64,000 nt of DNA from UBA4582 sp964228885 (GTDB taxonomy: Bacteria; Pseudomonadota; Gammaproteobacteria; Pseudomonadales; Azotimanducaceae). Below the pieces are notes generated by a model. It was not told the origin of the DNA, made no database searches, and saw nothing but the letters and a program-made list of their open reading frames with translations. Numbering within the stretch: position 1 is the first letter of the stretch; every line of letters starts with the position of its first letter. Shown piece by piece: positions 26,268-34,786 of the stretch. The stretch lies in assembly GCA_964228885.1 (NCBI GenBank), contig CAXRCG010000015.1, forward strand, positions 5,458-69,457, written 5' to 3'. Both the position numbers and the translations under genes were made by a program.

Positions 26268-26406
26268 TCTCGGGCTGCTTGGTTCTCGTCTTTAATCTTT
26301 AGCTGTGCGTCTGCGGTGATACTCTGGTCTCGAGCTTGGTATGCAAGCGCATGGGTCGTCGTTTCCCGATGTAAACTCAGTGGCTTGATTGCCGAGCCTC
26401 AGGTGG

Positions 26407-27672
26407 TTATTGAGAAGACTGCAAGACCTCGGCGCGCCTGACCTGAGGTTGAAAAATGATGATGAGCGTGACGAGGGCAAGTGTTGTGATTGCCAGCAAT
26501 GGGAATAATACAGGTAGGGTTAACCATTGACCGAGTAACGCGACAGGCATGGTCATCAGCTGTGCAAAAGCCATGTTCATTTGGAATATGCTCATGATCC
26601 GCCCCCTGAACTCATTAGGCACTAAGTGCTGGATCAGAATCGTGCTTGAGACCATGGTTGTTGTCATGCCAATGCCTAATCCAAGATTGCCGATGATGGC
26701 GTTGATTGGCGTATGATCGGAAACGAAAAAAACAAAAGATAACGAGAATACAAGTGCGCCTGCGATCAGCATAAGTCCGCGCTGCTTAATCGAAGCAAAT
26801 TTAGTCATAAGCATGGCCGCGATAAGTGACCCAACACCCCAGAACATCACAACATAGCCCATTTCGGCGATTTCGACACCGACAACCGTAGTGACCCAAG
26901 TAGGTCCAAGACTAGCCGTTGCGGGATAACCAAAACTCATCATGGCAACCATCAATATGATGACCCAGAGAATGACAGAGTGACCTTTTGCGTACCGCAA
27001 TCCCATTTTTACGTCGTTGAGAGCTTCGCTAACACCATATCTTTGGCTCGCTTTCGATATCTGTTTGTCATGGGGAGCATATGACATCAAGTTGATGCAA
27101 ACGATGGAAAGGATTAGACCCGCAATGCTAAACAGATAGGCACCGCCAAAACCAAGCCCGTCGATTAGCATGCCAGTGAAGAGCATGGCAAGGGGCATCG
27201 CTATTTGCCCAGCAACTTGATTGAGTGACATACCAGCTGGCGTCAATGCAGGCCCGAGTACATCTGGCAAAATTGCCAGGCGAGTCGGCCCATCGATACT
27301 TTGTAATCCCGAACTGAGGAATGTCAGGAGAAAGAAAATAATAAAACTAAAGGTGTCTCCAACACTGTATACCATCAACAACGCGATACCCGCCGTGGTG
27401 ACGATCTGCAGTGACAAGATCACCAGTAAAATATTCTTGCGGTTGTATCGATCTGCAAGGGCTCCGCCATAAAGGCCAAAAGCTAGCGCGCCTACGCCTC
27501 TGCTGGTTGCAATGAAGGCCACGAGGATAAGCCAGATTTCAGGCGGGGCGTAGTGCTGAACCCAGAGAATTTGCGTGATGAACTGTAATGGCATCAACAT
27601 TTGACCAATAGCAAATCCCAATAACAGATATCGGAAGTCGCGATTGATCAGCGGGGCGAGTGAGCCTGACAA
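26407..27672 (-). CDS. MFS exporter, EntS-like
   Basis: A 421-residue permease of the MFS_3/EntS type. It begins near the conserved PLINRDFRYLLLG, for which the only suitable start is TTG 27672 (AAGGAA 10 bases upstream). The loop LADRYNRKNILL is the MFS signature. The group exports siderophores, drugs or lipids. It is 34 bp downstream of the nitronate monooxygenase gene on the same strand. Confidence 0.85.
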   Translation of the reverse strand: MSGSLAPLINRDFRYLLLGFAIGQMLMPLQFITQILWVQHYAPPEIWLILVAFIATSRGVGALAFGLYGGALADRYNRKNILLVILSLQIVTTAGIALLMVYSVGDTFSFIIFFLLTFLSSGLQSIDGPTRLAILPDVLGPALTPAGMSLNQVAGQIAMPLAMLFTGMLIDGLGFGGAYLFSIAGLILSIVCINLMSYAPHDKQISKASQRYGVSEALNDVKMGLRYAKGHSVILWVIILMVAMMSFGYPATASLGPTWVTTVVGVEIAEMGYVVMFWGVGSLIAAMLMTKFASIKQRGLMLIAGALVFSLSFVFFVSDHTPINAIIGNLGLGIGMTTTMVSSTILIQHLVPNEFRGRIMSIFQMNMAFAQLMTMPVALLGQWLTLPVLFPLLAITTLALVTLIIIFQPQVRRAEVLQSSQ

Positions 27673-27706
27673 GTGTGTAGTGTTCCTTTCGCGTTTAAAG
27701 TGGCGT

Positions 27707-28804
27707 TTAGCGTAGAAAGCCAGATTGATTTTTTATGCTTTCAATGGTTTCGTTGACCAACGCATTCATGATGTCCGCGACCGGCTTTACTTCATTAAAA
27801 TAGCCAATGCTTTGTCCTGCACCAGAGTGAATGAGTGGCTCAATATCATGCTCTTCAATCGCGCCGAGAAGGTCACCTACGAGTACATCCTGATAAGGCA
27901 TTTTCAGTGGAGCAGGGGCATCTTCGGCTTCCCATGCCTGACTCCACCCAGTGCGGACCTGACGAAAGGTTTTTCCTGACTCAGATCGGGTGATCACCGT
28001 ATCCCCACTGCCAGCTGCCATCAGTTTTTCGGTGTTAACCGGGTGCATGTGGCCCTGGTGTTCTTTCGACAACAACCATGCTGTACCCATCCAGACACCT
28101 TGGGCGCCCATGGCCAACGCTGCAGCGATATGTCGGCCCGTAGCGACACCGCCGGCAACCAGTACAGGTGTGTCGCCAGCGGCATCCACGATCTGTGGAA
28201 CGAGCGAATAGGTCCCAATTGGGCCGGTGTGTGCGCCAGCGTCGTAACCCTGGGCGACCAGTATTTCAACACCAGCGTCTATTGCTCTTTGCACATGGTG
28301 GGGGCTGCCAATGAGTGCTAGCGTGGTTTTGCCTCTTGCTTTAGCAGCTTTCATGACATGTGCCGGCGCGCCGATACCGCAGGCAAACATGTCGACCGAA
28401 GAATCCAATACAGCCTGTATCTGTTCTTCCTCTATCTCTGTGGATCTGATGAAGCGGGTGCGCATGCCCGGTTGAGTGGCAGCGGGGACCTGAAACCTGT
28501 CGATCAACTTCTCCACAAAAGCTTTGTGCTCTTCCGGTATTTCAGCCTCGATCGCTTCACGGGAATTGTGCTCGGGCATACCTGGCGGTAGTACCAGATC
28601 AACGCCAAATGCTTTGTCTCCAACCAATTTTCTTATCGCAGCAAGCTCTTCTTTTATCTCATGTGGAAACCTGCGGGTAGCGCCGTAAACACCGTAGCCC
28701 CCTGCATTGGTGATTGCAGCAACGGCTTCAATATCATGGGCAAAACCAAAAATGGGGTTCTCAATGCCGAGGCGCTCGCAGATGGGGCTCCAGAGTTTCG
28801 TCAT
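27707..28804 (-). CDS. Nitronate monooxygenase / NPD-family FMN enzyme
   Basis: A 365-residue FMN-dependent TIM-barrel enzyme. ATG 28804 follows CAGGAA; a longer in-frame start adds 45 residues that run into the promoter of the divergent gene. The flavin phosphate-binding region VLVAGGVATGRHIAAALA and GAQGVWMGT are typical. Members oxidise nitronates or act as enoyl reductases in fatty acid synthesis. The first strand reads ENPIFGFAHD rather than the usual P-M-A-x-V, so the specificity may differ. Confidence 0.85.
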   Translation of the reverse strand: MTKLWSPICERLGIENPIFGFAHDIEAVAAITNAGGYGVYGATRRFPHEIKEELAAIRKLVGDKAFGVDLVLPPGMPEHNSREAIEAEIPEEHKAFVEKLIDRFQVPAATQPGMRTRFIRSTEIEEEQIQAVLDSSVDMFACGIGAPAHVMKAAKARGKTTLALIGSPHHVQRAIDAGVEILVAQGYDAGAHTGPIGTYSLVPQIVDAAGDTPVLVAGGVATGRHIAAALAMGAQGVWMGTAWLLSKEHQGHMHPVNTEKLMAAGSGDTVITRSESGKTFRQVRTGWSQAWEAEDAPAPLKMPYQDVLVGDLLGAIEEHDIEPLIHSGAGQSIGYFNEVKPVADIMNALVNETIESIKNQSGFLR

Positions 28805-28951
28805 GGTAAGTTCCTGAGTCAGATAGACAGATAGACAAACAAGATATATGGGGTTAGCGTAAAGTGCCAGAGTAATATTGCCGCTGGCAACGAGGGGTGA
28901 TTTGAGAGATTGCAACGAATCGCAATAACTTATATTCAATCAGAGGATAAT

Positions 28952-29833
28952 ATGATGTGTGATGATGACACGGTTATTGAAAGCGATAATTATTTGGCTC
29001 AGGAAACGAAAATGGGTCGAAGAAATTTCAATAAGCTGGCTTTTGGTGGTGCAGCATTACTCATGCTGCCTCCGGTTGCCAACGCGCTTGAAGTGGTTGG
29101 TCAGCATGTGATGGTGAACACTCCCGATGGCAATGCCGACTGCTACTTTGTGCATCCTGCCAAGGGTAAACACCCAGGAGTCATTATCTGGCCAGATATA
29201 CTCGGTTTACGTCCGGCTTTTAGATCGATGGGAGAGAGGTTGGCTAAATCCGGATATTCTGTATTAGTTGTGAACCCTTATTACCGAAGCGCGAGGTCAC
29301 CGGTCGTCGCGCAAGGGGCGAGTTTTCAGGATGCCGAAACAAGAAATATGGTGATGCCTTATTATCGTGCCTTGAGTGCTGAAACGAATGTGACAGATGC
29401 AAAGGCATACGTTTCATATCTGGATGCGCAGAATTCCGTTGATGTTAAGCGCAAGATAGGCACCACAGGCTATTGCATGGGTGGACCAATGGTGATGCGA
29501 ACTGCAGCTGCGATACCCGAGCGAATTGGTGCTGGAGGCTCCTTCCATGGCGGAGGTCTAGTTACTAACGATGCGGCGAGTCCGCATTTGTTGATAAAAA
29601 ATATGCAAGCGGATTTGCTCATCGCAGTTGCTGCAAACGATGACGCGCGAGCGCCAAATGATAAAGAAGTGCTGCGCAAGACCTTTGCTAAATACGGGTT
29701 GAAAGCGGAAATTGAAGTCTACAAAGGCGCAATGCATGGCTGGTGTCCTCCCGACTCGCGGGTCTATAACGAAAAACAGGCAGAGCTTGCCTGGAGTCGG
29801 TTGCTGCACACCTTTGAGAATGCGCTGGGCTGA
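28952..29833 (+). CDS. Tat-exported dienelactone hydrolase-family protein
   Basis: A 293-residue alpha/beta-hydrolase with the Cys-Asp-His triad of dienelactone hydrolases: Cys175 (GYCMGG), Asp230 or 231 (NDDARAP) and His262 (MHGW). Residues 22-45 form a twin-arginine leader (GRRNFNKLAFGGAALLML), so a periplasmic location is expected. ATG 28952 follows AGAGGATAAT; an in-frame ATG at 29012 would start directly at the leader. It acts on lactones or esters of unknown identity. It is divergent from the nitronate monooxygenase gene. Confidence 0.88.
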   Translation: MMCDDDTVIESDNYLAQETKMGRRNFNKLAFGGAALLMLPPVANALEVVGQHVMVNTPDGNADCYFVHPAKGKHPGVIIWPDILGLRPAFRSMGERLAKSGYSVLVVNPYYRSARSPVVAQGASFQDAETRNMVMPYYRALSAETNVTDAKAYVSYLDAQNSVDVKRKIGTTGYCMGGPMVMRTAAAIPERIGAGGSFHGGGLVTNDAASPHLLIKNMQADLLIAVAANDDARAPNDKEVLRKTFAKYGLKAEIEVYKGAMHGWCPPDSRVYNEKQAELAWSRLLHTFENALG

Positions 29834-29862
29834 CCTAAATTAGAATCAGCGCCTGCTGAGTG

Positions 29863-30933
29863 TCAGGGGCGGACCTCATAGTAGAGGTTGGCGGCTTCAC
29901 CAAAGTCATGCTCGGTGAATCGGGTAAAACCCGCCTCTGAAGTCATCTCGCGCGCAACTTGGGGATTAAAGCCCAGTGTGCCGAGACCCGCGCCGCCAGG
30001 TTCTGAGAGAGCGGATGACATGCAGGCTGATATTGAAAACCCGTAGAACATCGCAAGTAGCGGGTTTTCCATGTTTTTTTCAAAGTCCGCGTGGCTCCGA
30101 ATATCTTTAATCAACCAGGTGCCGTCGGGTTTTAGGCTGCTGTGCACGGCACGAATGACGTCCATCGGTCGGGTCATGTCATGGATGCAATCAAAACTGA
30201 GCATGAAGTCGTAGGTCGGCGCGACGGGCAAGCTTTCACCGCCTGCGACAAACCCCTTAACATTAGTCAAACCAAGTTCCTTACATCTTTCATTCAGATT
30301 GGCGATGGCGTGAGAATTAGGGTCGAAACCGTGAAATTCGGCGTTTGGAAAAGTTGCCGCCATCGTCGTCAGGGTAAGTCCACCGCCACAGCCGACATCC
30401 GCAACTACTGCGCCATTTTCAAGTTTTTCTTTCACCCCTTCGAGTGCTGGAATGATCTGTGGCACTAGGGCTTCTCTAACCCAGGGTGCAAGCATCCTTT
30501 CAGTGCGGTGCGCAGCATTAGAGCCAAGCTGCTCATAGCTAAGGCCAATACCTGTTGTGAAAGCTTCTGCCAAGCTATCAATTGTTTCCGGTGGCACGCC
30601 GCCAGTAAAAGCGCCCGCCGCAAAGTGGGTACCCGTCTCTTCTGTCGCGAGTAGCAATGCCCCTTCCTGCGTGAGTTCGAACAGATCCGGCTTGTGATAG
30701 TCCAGAATTTTTGCCGCTGCCTGGCCCCTCAGCCATTCTAGTAACCAGCGCTCTTTATAGCCGGTTTTATCGGCGAGTTGTTCAGCACTTAAGAGTCCCT
30801 CTCCCGACATTGCTTTATAGATCCCAAGCCTGTCGCCAAGATGAATCATCAGCGAGACCATTTCTCCCTGTTTATAGCTCCAAATCTTAAAGGAGAGACT
30901 GCGTAGCTTTCGATCATCAACTTCTGTCGTCAT
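29863..30933 (-). CDS. SAM-dependent methyltransferase with N-terminal winged helix
   Basis: A 356-residue class I methyltransferase. Residues about 10-90 look like a dimerising winged-helix domain, as in plant-type O-methyltransferases (LGIYKAMSGEGLLSAEQLA). Motif I is VADVGCGGGLTLT and motif IV DFMLSFDCIHDM. ATG 30933 has AAGGA 7 bases upstream. It heads away from the CoA-transferase gene on the same strand with a 71-bp gap. The substrate is unknown. Confidence 0.88.
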   Translation of the reverse strand: MTTEVDDRKLRSLSFKIWSYKQGEMVSLMIHLGDRLGIYKAMSGEGLLSAEQLADKTGYKERWLLEWLRGQAAAKILDYHKPDLFELTQEGALLLATEETGTHFAAGAFTGGVPPETIDSLAEAFTTGIGLSYEQLGSNAAHRTERMLAPWVREALVPQIIPALEGVKEKLENGAVVADVGCGGGLTLTTMAATFPNAEFHGFDPNSHAIANLNERCKELGLTNVKGFVAGGESLPVAPTYDFMLSFDCIHDMTRPMDVIRAVHSSLKPDGTWLIKDIRSHADFEKNMENPLLAMFYGFSISACMSSALSEPGGAGLGTLGFNPQVAREMTSEAGFTRFTEHDFGEAANLYYEVRP

Positions 30934-31004
30934 TTGTGAATCCTTGTTCGATTTTAGTGGAAGGTGTGAAAACAAAATACCAGAGTACACGCGACGCGGA
31001 TAGT

Positions 31005-32264
31005 TTATGCAGGCTTTTTAATTTTTCCCTCGCTGGCTAAAGATTCAATGGTGCTATCCGGGACCCCCGCTTCTCTTAAAACTTCAAGGGTGTGTTGACC
31101 CAGTGTGGGGCTTGGTGTGCGAATCTCGAGCGTGGTTTTTGAGAACTGCACGGGCGGTGAAACGACAGTGACGTCACCTACCACTGGGTGTGACATTTGG
31201 CTTAGATAACGGTTGGCGAGTACCTGTTCATTCTCCAGTAATTGCGCTTTTAGGTTGACGCGACTCGCTGGCACGTCAGCCGCAAGCAACAGAGGCATCC
31301 AATGCTCAAGGGATTGTTCCAGGAGGCGTTGTTCAACGCGTATTCGTTGTTCATTGACATGACGCCGTAAGTCGTCGGGTTGAAAGCCCTCAGTTTCGAG
31401 CAGTGGGTCCGTAAGGTCTAGTACTTTTAATAAGCGCTTCTGGACAACTGACCCGCCGGCGCCCAGGCAAAGTACTTGGTCTGCAGTGCGAAAAAAACCG
31501 TAATATGCTGCGGTGGCGCCTAGCAGTTTTGTTTGCGACTGTCTGGACAATACGTCTTCCCATGTTGCGCCTTGCGTAAACGCTTCTTTGAGATAGTTTG
31601 CGAATTCCGCGCGGTGTTCATCGTACGCCGCGACTGAGTTTATATTGTTGTTCTGTAATACGAGAGCTGCCTGAAGAAGGGAGACGTCCAGTTTCTGTCC
31701 CTCGCCTTTTCTCTCACGATGGAACAAAGCAGTTGCGATGCCCCAGGCCATGAGCATCGCTGCGCTGTAGTCAATAACTGGGTCTACTAGCGGTATCGGA
31801 CCATTGGTTGTTAGTGGTGCCAATCCAGAATAACCTTGTAGTGCCATATCCATGCCTGCGTTTGTTGCGAGCGGGCCTCTGGGGCCAAACCCTGTGTTCT
31901 CAGCATAAATAAGCTTTGGGTTGATTTTTCGCAGAGTATCGTAGTCGAACCCGAGTTTCTCTGCTTGTCCGGGACGAAAATTTGCGACGACGACGTCGGA
32001 CTTGCTAACAAGGTGTTTAAGGGCAGAGGTGACCGTTGGGTCGGATATGTCGCAGGCGATAGATCGTTTGTTTCTGTTCTTATTAAGAAACTGTTGGCCC
32101 TCGCTGCTTGTATATTTTTCCCCATTGCGTCGCGCCTCATCGCCGATCAGAGGTTCTACTTTAATGACGTCAGCGCCAGCATCTGCCAGTAATTGACAAC
32201 AATAAGGAGCAGCAATAAACCTACCAAACTCTAAGACTCGAATACCTGTTAATGCGCCTGTCAT
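31005..32264 (-). CDS. Class III CoA-transferase (CaiB/BaiF family)
   Basis: A 419-residue CoA-transferase. The N-terminus LEFGRFIAAPYCCQLLADAG, with GADVIKVEP, is the family signature, and Asp165 (VIDYSAAM) aligns with the catalytic aspartate. It moves CoA between carboxylic acids, which fits entry of an acid into beta-oxidation without ATP use. It is co-directional with an alpha/beta-hydrolase (43 bp upstream) and a methyltransferase downstream. Confidence 0.9.
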   Translation of the reverse strand: MTGALTGIRVLEFGRFIAAPYCCQLLADAGADVIKVEPLIGDEARRNGEKYTSSEGQQFLNKNRNKRSIACDISDPTVTSALKHLVSKSDVVVANFRPGQAEKLGFDYDTLRKINPKLIYAENTGFGPRGPLATNAGMDMALQGYSGLAPLTTNGPIPLVDPVIDYSAAMLMAWGIATALFHRERKGEGQKLDVSLLQAALVLQNNNINSVAAYDEHRAEFANYLKEAFTQGATWEDVLSRQSQTKLLGATAAYYGFFRTADQVLCLGAGGSVVQKRLLKVLDLTDPLLETEGFQPDDLRRHVNEQRIRVEQRLLEQSLEHWMPLLLAADVPASRVNLKAQLLENEQVLANRYLSQMSHPVVGDVTVVSPPVQFSKTTLEIRTPSPTLGQHTLEVLREAGVPDSTIESLASEGKIKKPA

Positions 32265-32307
32265 ATTTCTCTCTCAAGGTTTCGAAAACAGCGCTGACCC
32301 CTATTCA

Positions 32308-33072
32308 TCAGCTTGCGAGCCTTCTCTTAAATTCCGTGACAATGCTGGTAAAAAGCCCGGGCCTATAGAAAGGTGAGCTGTGACCGGTCATCTCCATTAT
32401 TCTGAAGTCTGAATCAGGAATGTTATTTGCGATACGCTGTGCTTCCGCGAGATTCATATCCTGTCGGCCGCAAACGACCAAGACAGGCACATCGAGTCCC
32501 CCAAGTTTTTCAGACAAGTCAGGCTCGCCCTGGTGCGCGGTGTGTGTTTTAAGTGCGGCATCTCGATTTTCGTAGAATCGCCAGTATTTTTGGAGCTCGA
32601 CAGTTGGTTCTCCTGCTTCAGTGAGCATTTTTCTTGCTTGGGCGCCCATTTCCTGCTGGCCCGTTTGTTCTACAGGTGGCATCAATGAAACGTCGAACAG
32701 TCCTAGACCGGTTAGCTTTTTTGGATGTCGTAATGCAAATCGCGCAGCGGTGCGGGCACCATAAGCGACCCCTAGGATAAATCCGGGTGGTAGAGAGAGC
32801 GCATCCATAAGCTTCGCGAGGTCGTCAGCATATTGTGAAAAAGTAAAGTCAGCGTCAGCGCCCCAGCCACTTTTACCCGTGCCACGGATATCAAATCGAA
32901 GCACTCTGTAGTGTTTTAGCAGACCATCAAGTACGATTTCCCAACAAGTCAGATTGTGACTAGCCATGTTGATCAGCGTCAGTAGAGGCTTTGTTTCATC
33001 ACCTGCCAGTGAGTAGTGCAGGGATATGCCGTCGATCTCTGCGAAAGAATGGTCCTGATCATATGCGTTCAT
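32308..33072 (-). CDS. Alpha/beta-hydrolase-fold protein lacking the nucleophile serine
   Basis: A 254-residue alpha/beta-hydrolase fold with normal surroundings (RFDIRGTGKSGW, Asp205 in GRQDMN, His231 in MTGHSSP). The nucleophile elbow, however, reads G-V-Ala103-Y-G: the codon is GCT on the coding strand, so the serine is alanine. Hydrolysis by the usual acyl-enzyme route is therefore not expected. It may be a lyase, a cofactor-free oxygenase-like enzyme or a pseudoenzyme. It lies between the CoA-transferase gene and a dehydrogenase-type beta-propeller gene. Confidence 0.85.
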   Translation of the reverse strand: MNAYDQDHSFAEIDGISLHYSLAGDETKPLLTLINMASHNLTCWEIVLDGLLKHYRVLRFDIRGTGKSGWGADADFTFSQYADDLAKLMDALSLPPGFILGVAYGARTAARFALRHPKKLTGLGLFDVSLMPPVEQTGQQEMGAQARKMLTEAGEPTVELQKYWRFYENRDAALKTHTAHQGEPDLSEKLGGLDVPVLVVCGRQDMNLAEAQRIANNIPDSDFRIMEMTGHSSPFYRPGLFTSIVTEFKRRLAS

Positions 33073-33110
33073 ATTGTTTGCTCTTGGTGTTAATGAAGTT
33101 AAAGGTGTTG

Positions 33111-34388
33111 CTACTTTCTCTCTCCAGTCGGTGCAGAGATTCGGAGAATTCTAGTTTTTGGCATATCTTCTATTACATAAATAGCCCCATCTGGACCCTG
33201 GCTGATATGGCGAAGCCTGTGCCCGGGTTCATCTAATAATCTTTCTTCGCCTGTGATGTGCTCACCTTTAAGTTCGAGTCTGGCTAAGTGCATCGAAGAT
33301 AAGCCGGTCAGAAACAGGTTGCCACGCCAGCCGGGAAACATTTTGCCGGTGTAGAACATCATATCCGAGGGAGCCATCGAAACAGGGCTCCAATAGTAAA
33401 TTGGCTGCTCGGTGCCTTGTTTTGTCGTCATGCCAGTACCGACGGGTTTAGTGCCAGCCATACGGCCATAAGATACAGAAGGCCAGCCGTAATCTTTGCC
33501 GGGCGCAATCACATTTATCTCATCACCCCCTGTTCCGCCCTGGTCAGCAACCCAAAAGTCGCCGGTTGCAGGGTTCAATTCTAGACTGTTTGAATTGCGT
33601 AAGCCCACAACGTAGGCCATATCATTAATCTCGTCGTTGCCAATGAATGGGTTGTCATGTGGTATTGACCCGTCGGTGTTGAGACGTAAAATCATACCAA
33701 AGGTTGCTTTGAGATCTTGCTCGCCCATCGGGCTCTTTCGTTGTGTTGTGATCAGCAGTTTGCCGTCTTTGTCAAAGGCCATTCTGCTGGGTGTTGTTTC
33801 AACAATAGTCTTCACGTTGGAGATACTGCGTTCATCTTCTGCGAGGATGGCGCTAGCAACTCGCCAAATGCCCCAGGTTTTTTTGCTTTTCTCTTGCCGC
33901 GAGAGCTTGTTCCATTCAAGTCGTTCCTTTGCGAACTGTTTGTAGCGTTTATCCGAGTTGTCGCTTTTTACGTTTGGTGGTGGTGCGAGGTAGGTAAAAT
34001 AAAGTGTCCGGTTCGTTTTGAAATTTGGATCTAGGATAATGTCATTTAAGCCGCGAGATCCCCATGCCCGAACTGCAGGTACACCGTCGATTGGCTCGGA
34101 GACAGAACCTTTGTTTGAGATAATTCTGATGCGTCCCGGGACTTCTGTAACCATCATCTTGCCATTTGGCATGTGCACCATAGTCCAGGGTCGATGTAGA
34201 CTCGTGACGAACTCGGTGACATTGAAAGTTGGACTTTTTAATGCGAGCGGCGCTCTTGTTTGACCTTGGTAGAGCGGTGGAACAGCATGCGTGCCGTCAA
34301 ATACCTGTTGCGAGAATGTTGGTGAAGACAGGCCAGACAGTACCAGCCCTAACATTGCGAGGCGTCGGGTATACGAAAAAATGTCCAT
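33111..34388 (-). CDS. PQQ-type aldose/sorbosone dehydrogenase-like beta-propeller, exported
   Basis: A 425-residue periplasmic protein with a Sec leader (RRLAMLGLVLSGLSSPTFS). ATG 34388 follows GAGG; the upstream extension is not family-like. The body starts with the GSDH-type strand LHRPWTMVHMPNGKMMVTE, then WGSRGLNDIILDPNF and GLRNSNSLELNPATGDFWVADQG. Soluble glucose dehydrogenase-like enzymes oxidise aldoses with PQQ and Ca2+. Between residues about 140 and 190 there is a lysine-rich insertion (KERLEWNKLSRQEKSKKTW). PQQ use is inferred from the family. Confidence 0.88.
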   Translation of the reverse strand: MDIFSYTRRLAMLGLVLSGLSSPTFSQQVFDGTHAVPPLYQGQTRAPLALKSPTFNVTEFVTSLHRPWTMVHMPNGKMMVTEVPGRIRIISNKGSVSEPIDGVPAVRAWGSRGLNDIILDPNFKTNRTLYFTYLAPPPNVKSDNSDKRYKQFAKERLEWNKLSRQEKSKKTWGIWRVASAILAEDERSISNVKTIVETTPSRMAFDKDGKLLITTQRKSPMGEQDLKATFGMILRLNTDGSIPHDNPFIGNDEINDMAYVVGLRNSNSLELNPATGDFWVADQGGTGGDEINVIAPGKDYGWPSVSYGRMAGTKPVGTGMTTKQGTEQPIYYWSPVSMAPSDMMFYTGKMFPGWRGNLFLTGLSSMHLARLELKGEHITGEERLLDEPGHRLRHISQGPDGAIYVIEDMPKTRILRISAPTGERK

Positions 34389-34544
34389 AAATGATCCTCG
34401 ATTATTGTAAGCGTAAGACTTGCAGTAACGAATGATGTCAATGCGGCGCGATAGCAAAATGATAATTGAGAAAAGCTTGTTAGAAAACCTACTGTGCACC
34501 TAATCGGGTTTTCGATGCAAGTGGCACCGATGAGGAGTCGTCCA

Positions 34545-34564
34545 GTCGCATTAAGTAATGCGAC
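34545..34564. promoter_or_regulatory. 20-bp near-perfect palindrome, candidate operator
   Basis: GTCGCATTA-AG-TAATGCGAC has nine perfectly paired bases on each side of a 2-bp centre. No T-run follows on either strand, so a terminator role is unlikely. It lies 157 bp upstream of the beta-propeller gene and 223 bp upstream of the oxidoreductase gene. Confidence 0.5.
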
Positions 34565-34611
34565 GGCTGCCTCGATATAAAGACCGATGATTGTTAAGCG
34601 AGTCAACAATG

Positions 34612-34642
34612 TTGAAAGTCTAGTTGCTAACTGTTCTATAGT
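34612..34642 (+). promoter_or_regulatory. Sigma70-like promoter
   Basis: TTGAAA at 34612 and TATAGT at 34637, spacer 19 bp (one or two longer than ideal). Transcription would start near 34650, about 27 bp before the hairpin at 34677, and continue to the oxidoreductase gene at 34787. Confidence 0.35.
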
Positions 34643-34676
34643 GCCTTGTTACAAGAAAATCACTCCCCTGAAAAAG

Positions 34677-34704
34677 GCCCGCGAGCGCTTGCGGGCGCTT
34701 TTGC
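34677..34704 (+). terminator. Rho-independent terminator-like hairpin in a leader
   Basis: GC-rich stem GCCCGC...GCGGGC (GCCCGCGAGCGCTTGCGGGC at 34677-34696) preceded by AAAAAG and followed by GCTTTTGC. It stands 83 bp before the start of the next rightward gene, with no upstream gene on that strand. It would therefore act as an attenuator or end a small RNA. The T-run is short (four). Confidence 0.5.
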
Positions 34705-34786
34705 TGTTTGAGGGGTTTACTTATTTGCTATTGTTAAAGCGCAGGTTGAAAGATGACCACCGTATTCAATAAAGAGGGAGTGAGAG

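Larger units (their letters stand above)
34389..34786. other. 398-bp divergent intergenic region with dyads, a promoter-like box and a hairpin terminator
   Basis: This gap between the leftward beta-propeller gene and the rightward oxidoreductase gene holds a 20-bp palindrome (34545-34564), a sigma70-like promoter (34612-34642) and a terminator-like hairpin (34677-34704) before the rightward gene. A 61-codon open frame through the hairpin is not credible as a protein, since it translates the hairpin itself. A short leader or small RNA is the likelier content. Confidence 0.55.

Noticed and set aside
28821..28836. Tandem AGATAGAC x2 before the nitronate monooxygenase gene
   Set aside because: Two copies of an 8-mer with no further structure; too short to call a repeat element.
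34587..34772. 61-codon rightward open frame in the divergent gap
   Set aside because: It translates the terminator hairpin (ARERLRALLLF), a common artefact, and has no ribosome binding site.
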